From the NCBI GenBank assembly GCA_036365455.1, contig JAWQUS010000008.1, forward strand, positions 23,543,501-23,607,500: 64,000 bases of DNA, given 5' to 3'. The stretch's first letter is position 1; every line of letters starts with the position of its first letter. Positions 61,997 through 64,000 of this stretch are shown one piece after another. A program made the translations under genes and the position numbers. Under the pieces are notes generated by a model, which had not been told where the DNA came from, made no database searches, and saw nothing but the letters and a program-made list of their open reading frames with translations. The stretch is from Macrosoma leucophasiata. Its lineage: Eukaryota > Arthropoda > Insecta > Lepidoptera > Hedylidae.

Positions 61997-62229
61997 TAGC
62001 ATAGTTGGTATTAGATGGCGCTGCTGCTACCATAAAGCAATGCAATAGATGTGAAGGAAAGATTTGACAAATTGGGCAGGGCTTCAGTAGCTCAATTGGA
62101 AGAGCGGCTGGACTAGATTCCCAGTAAGTCGCAAGTTCGAGTCTCGCCTGAAGTCAAATTTTTCTTTCCATTTTTCTTTAAAAATAAAAATATATTTCAC
62201 AAGCATGTGTTAATGCGAAATAATATAAA
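61997..62229 (+). mobile_element. Retroposon G copy 2
   Basis: Matches copy 1 from TAGCATAGTTGGTA to AAATAATATAAA, with a partial duplication of the CATTTTTCTTTAAAAATAAA segment after the tRNA-like unit. No target duplication was found. Confidence 0.75.
62081..62155 (+). tRNA. tRNA-like unit inside retroposon G copy 2
   Basis: As copy 1 but with a canonical D arm (GCTC with GAGC, A box TAGCTCAATTGG) and a mutated T stem (GCAAG with CTCGC). The two copies have decayed at different stems, so the ancestor was a well-formed tRNA-like structure. Confidence 0.5.
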
Positions 62230-62384
62230 TCAAATGCAATGAGGCCTATGCCCGCGAGCCCCGCCACTTATTATTCGTCGTTTATTGAGTCCATCATTTC
62301 AATTACGCTGTATTTTTAGAATCGCATTACATTTATAGCTTTAGTTACATACTGTTAAAGAATTGTATATTATATGTGTTCAAT

Positions 62385-62710
62385 TTATTGTTATTGTTGC
62401 TACTCAACAGTATGTCCTTGAAGGATAAAAGTCTCCTCCATCTTATTAAAACGTCTCCTGTCTTGAGTCACATGCATCCAGTTTGCCCTGGCTACTTTAA
62501 CAATGTCATCTTTTCTTTGGCTGGTTTAAAGATCTCTTGCCTGGACCGGTCCATTTTGTCAAGTGTTTGGCCCATCTCTCGTCAGTATCCCTTGATATGT
62601 GTCCAGCCCATCCCCATTTCAGCTTCAATACATGTTGAAGGGCGTCTGTGTGCTTAGTTCTTAGCCTTATTTCTTACTTTATGAATTTTTCCCAACGTCA
62701 ACATGCTCCT
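62385..62710 (-). pseudogene. RTE-type LINE tail, decayed
   Basis: The minus-strand frame reads TKHTDALQHVLKLKWGWAGH then ISRDTDERWAKHLTKW, the WxWAGH...RW block of RTE-group proteins. Past this the expected GRP-x-x-RW-x-DDI region is broken by stops. 5'-truncated or too decayed to follow beyond 62710. Confidence 0.6.
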
Positions 62711-63299
62711 TTCCATTGAATGTTGGCAAGATAGGATTTTACACTTAATTTTTTGGGGTCTATGTTTGGCTAGCTTAAGTTAAGTTTGGCAGTATGCAGG
62801 TCTCCATCAGTGTCTTTTTTATTTCCATAATGTAATTTCCTTAAGCGACCAGTACTTTGTCCATGCCTTATTAATTCTTCGATACACTTTATTTTCACTG
62901 CTGTCGGTCTTAAAAGAGATAAGTTTTGCAAGGTATACCTACATATTCATGGACATAATCGCATTAACCACGGCTAAGAACTAAACTGTCTCATTGAATG
63001 CAATCTGGGTACCGACGTAGTGAATGGAAAATAGTTGTTGCAGTTTCAAGTGCATTCCCTATTGAATCGCGCAATCCCATTGACAGTGGAACAGGTGGGA
63101 TGGGGAACGAACGCTTCTTATTGGTTATTATACCCTGGTACATGTTGAAACCAAATACCCCGTTCAGGATCACCTTTATCTCCCATCCACACTAGAGGGT
63201 AAAATTAATAACAAATCTTAAAAGAATAAGAATTTAATCAGGAGTAATAGAAACTAGGTAAATCAAATAATATAGGTAAGATAGGTGTAAGTTTTAGAA
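62711..63299. other. Unassigned DNA
   Basis: Possibly more decayed LINE sequence at its left end; nothing that can be supported further. Confidence 0.3.
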
Positions 63300-63490
63300 T
63301 TGACTTTAATAAAACGCATTTTTTTAGAAAATTTTTTGAAATTAGATGCAAATTTAAAACTCAGTTAAGTTTTAAATTTGCATCTAATTTCAATTTAATC
63401 ACGATGGGCTTTCGTCGGTAAAAAGTTCAAAAAATATTATTAAGAACGTCAAAGGCGTTTTAATACGACGGTGAAATCGACCTAAATGAT
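63300..63490. mobile_element. MITE family I copy 2 with 26-bp perfect stem
   Basis: Related to 47806-47985. Contains an exact inverted pair 63336-63361 and 63368-63393 (TTGAAATTAGATGCAAATTT...), 6 bases apart. The outer blocks (AAAACGCATTTTTT and AAAGGCGTTTTAATACGACG) are also roughly inverted. Confidence 0.65.
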
Positions 63491-63775
63491 CAGTGTTCTT
63501 TAGAAAAAAATAATATTTTATTACATACATAGTATTAACGAAATTTCATTATCAGTAGATATAAATATTATAATTTATTGCATTAATTTAAATAATGTTA
63601 TTATGTAGGTATGTACTTACACTTCTTTTCAATTTATCTATGAAAGTATATTAGGAAAAACTTGCACTTATTTAAAAAAAAAATATGACATACATACCTA
63701 CATAAATAATAATAATACCAGAAACAAAAATAAATTTGCATTTCCAAGTTTTTGCCTATTTAAAACACATTATTT

Positions 63776-63850
63776 TTTGTTTTATGAAATAGAAGTGGCA
63801 AAGAAGCATGCAGTTTACACTGATGTTAAGCGATGACTGCAGCCTGTCTC
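63776..63850 (-). mobile_element. SINE-A 3' fragment
   Basis: AGTGGCAAAGAAGCATGCAG to GATGACTGCAGCCTG only. Confidence 0.65.
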
Positions 63851-63857
63851 TGTTACT

Positions 63858-64000
63858 AATCCTCCAACAGCCATGGACGTGGGATCCGCCCGTCAGCCGA
63901 TAGCCTCCAGTTGAAAACCAGCTTCAGGATCCGGACTGGCATATTATTATGCTGAACTGGAGGCGATTTGGTGCAGCCGTGAGACATACCGTAGGTAGGT
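63858..64000 (+). mobile_element. Probable LINE 5' leader, cut by window end
   Basis: CAACAGCCATGGACGTGGG, CGTCAGCCGATAGCCTCCAG and GAACTGGAGGCGATTTGG recall the GC-rich 5' leader of RTE/jockey-type LINEs in Lepidoptera. The coding part, if any, lies beyond 64000. Confidence 0.4.

Overview
The window reads as nuclear DNA of an insect, most likely a moth or butterfly. It is AT-rich, and almost everything recognisable in it is transposable-element sequence of types known from Lepidoptera: Bm1-like short interspersed elements (SINEs), Lep1-type Helitrons with TC...CTAG ends, RTE- and CR1-like LINE tails, a Dong/R4-clade LINE, a Penelope-like fragment, hAT debris and many palindromic MITEs. No complete host protein gene was found, and there is no bacterial-style gene organisation and no CRISPR array. 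The assignment rests on family resemblance recalled from general knowledge, not on a search.

Layout. 0-9.3 kb: RTE-like LINE tails, tRNA-derived SINE-C, a MITE (E) carrying a nested repeat (F), a LINE tail with one nonsense codon, two stem-forming MITEs, a SINE-A and a tRNA-like sequence. 9.3-20.8 kb: Helitron fragments, an unusually dense run of eight SINE-A copies (two of them head to head), palindromic MITEs and two more E elements. 21.0-25.6 kb: a nearly complete minus-strand CR1-like LINE with an uninterrupted 974-residue endonuclease/reverse transcriptase. 25.6-33.5 kb: SINE-B, Helitrons, two RTE-like LINE tails (one split by a SINE-D with a clean target duplication), an octamer-periodic array and hAT remains. 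33.7-45.6 kb: two collinear, diverged copies of one locus (34.0-37.6 and 43.6-45.6 kb) that may carry exons of a small membrane protein on the minus strand; copy 1 is broken by a Helitron, a LINE and a mosaic insertion. Between them lie a LINE tail, three MITEs and a retroposon with an internal tRNA-like part. 45.6-56.2 kb: more SINE-A, -B and -C, a roughly 2.8-kb structure with long inverted ends, a Penelope-like endonuclease fragment and LINE tails. 56.25-61.06 kb: a minus-strand Dong/R4-clade LINE with an intact ORF of about 1,200 residues, sitting between (TTA)n tracts. 61.1-64 kb: repeat F, a second tRNA-like retroposon, LINE debris and a probable LINE 5' leader cut by the window end.

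Functionally only the two long LINE ORFs look able to encode working enzymes. The other elements are non-autonomous or dead and would depend on such enzymes elsewhere. The nesting lets relative ages be read: SINE-D went into LINE K, F into E, SINE-A and the tRNA-like retroposon into DNA MITEs, and Dong into a SINE/F tail junction. The density of old nested insertions and lack of host genes suggest heterochromatin or another gene-poor region; that is inference only.
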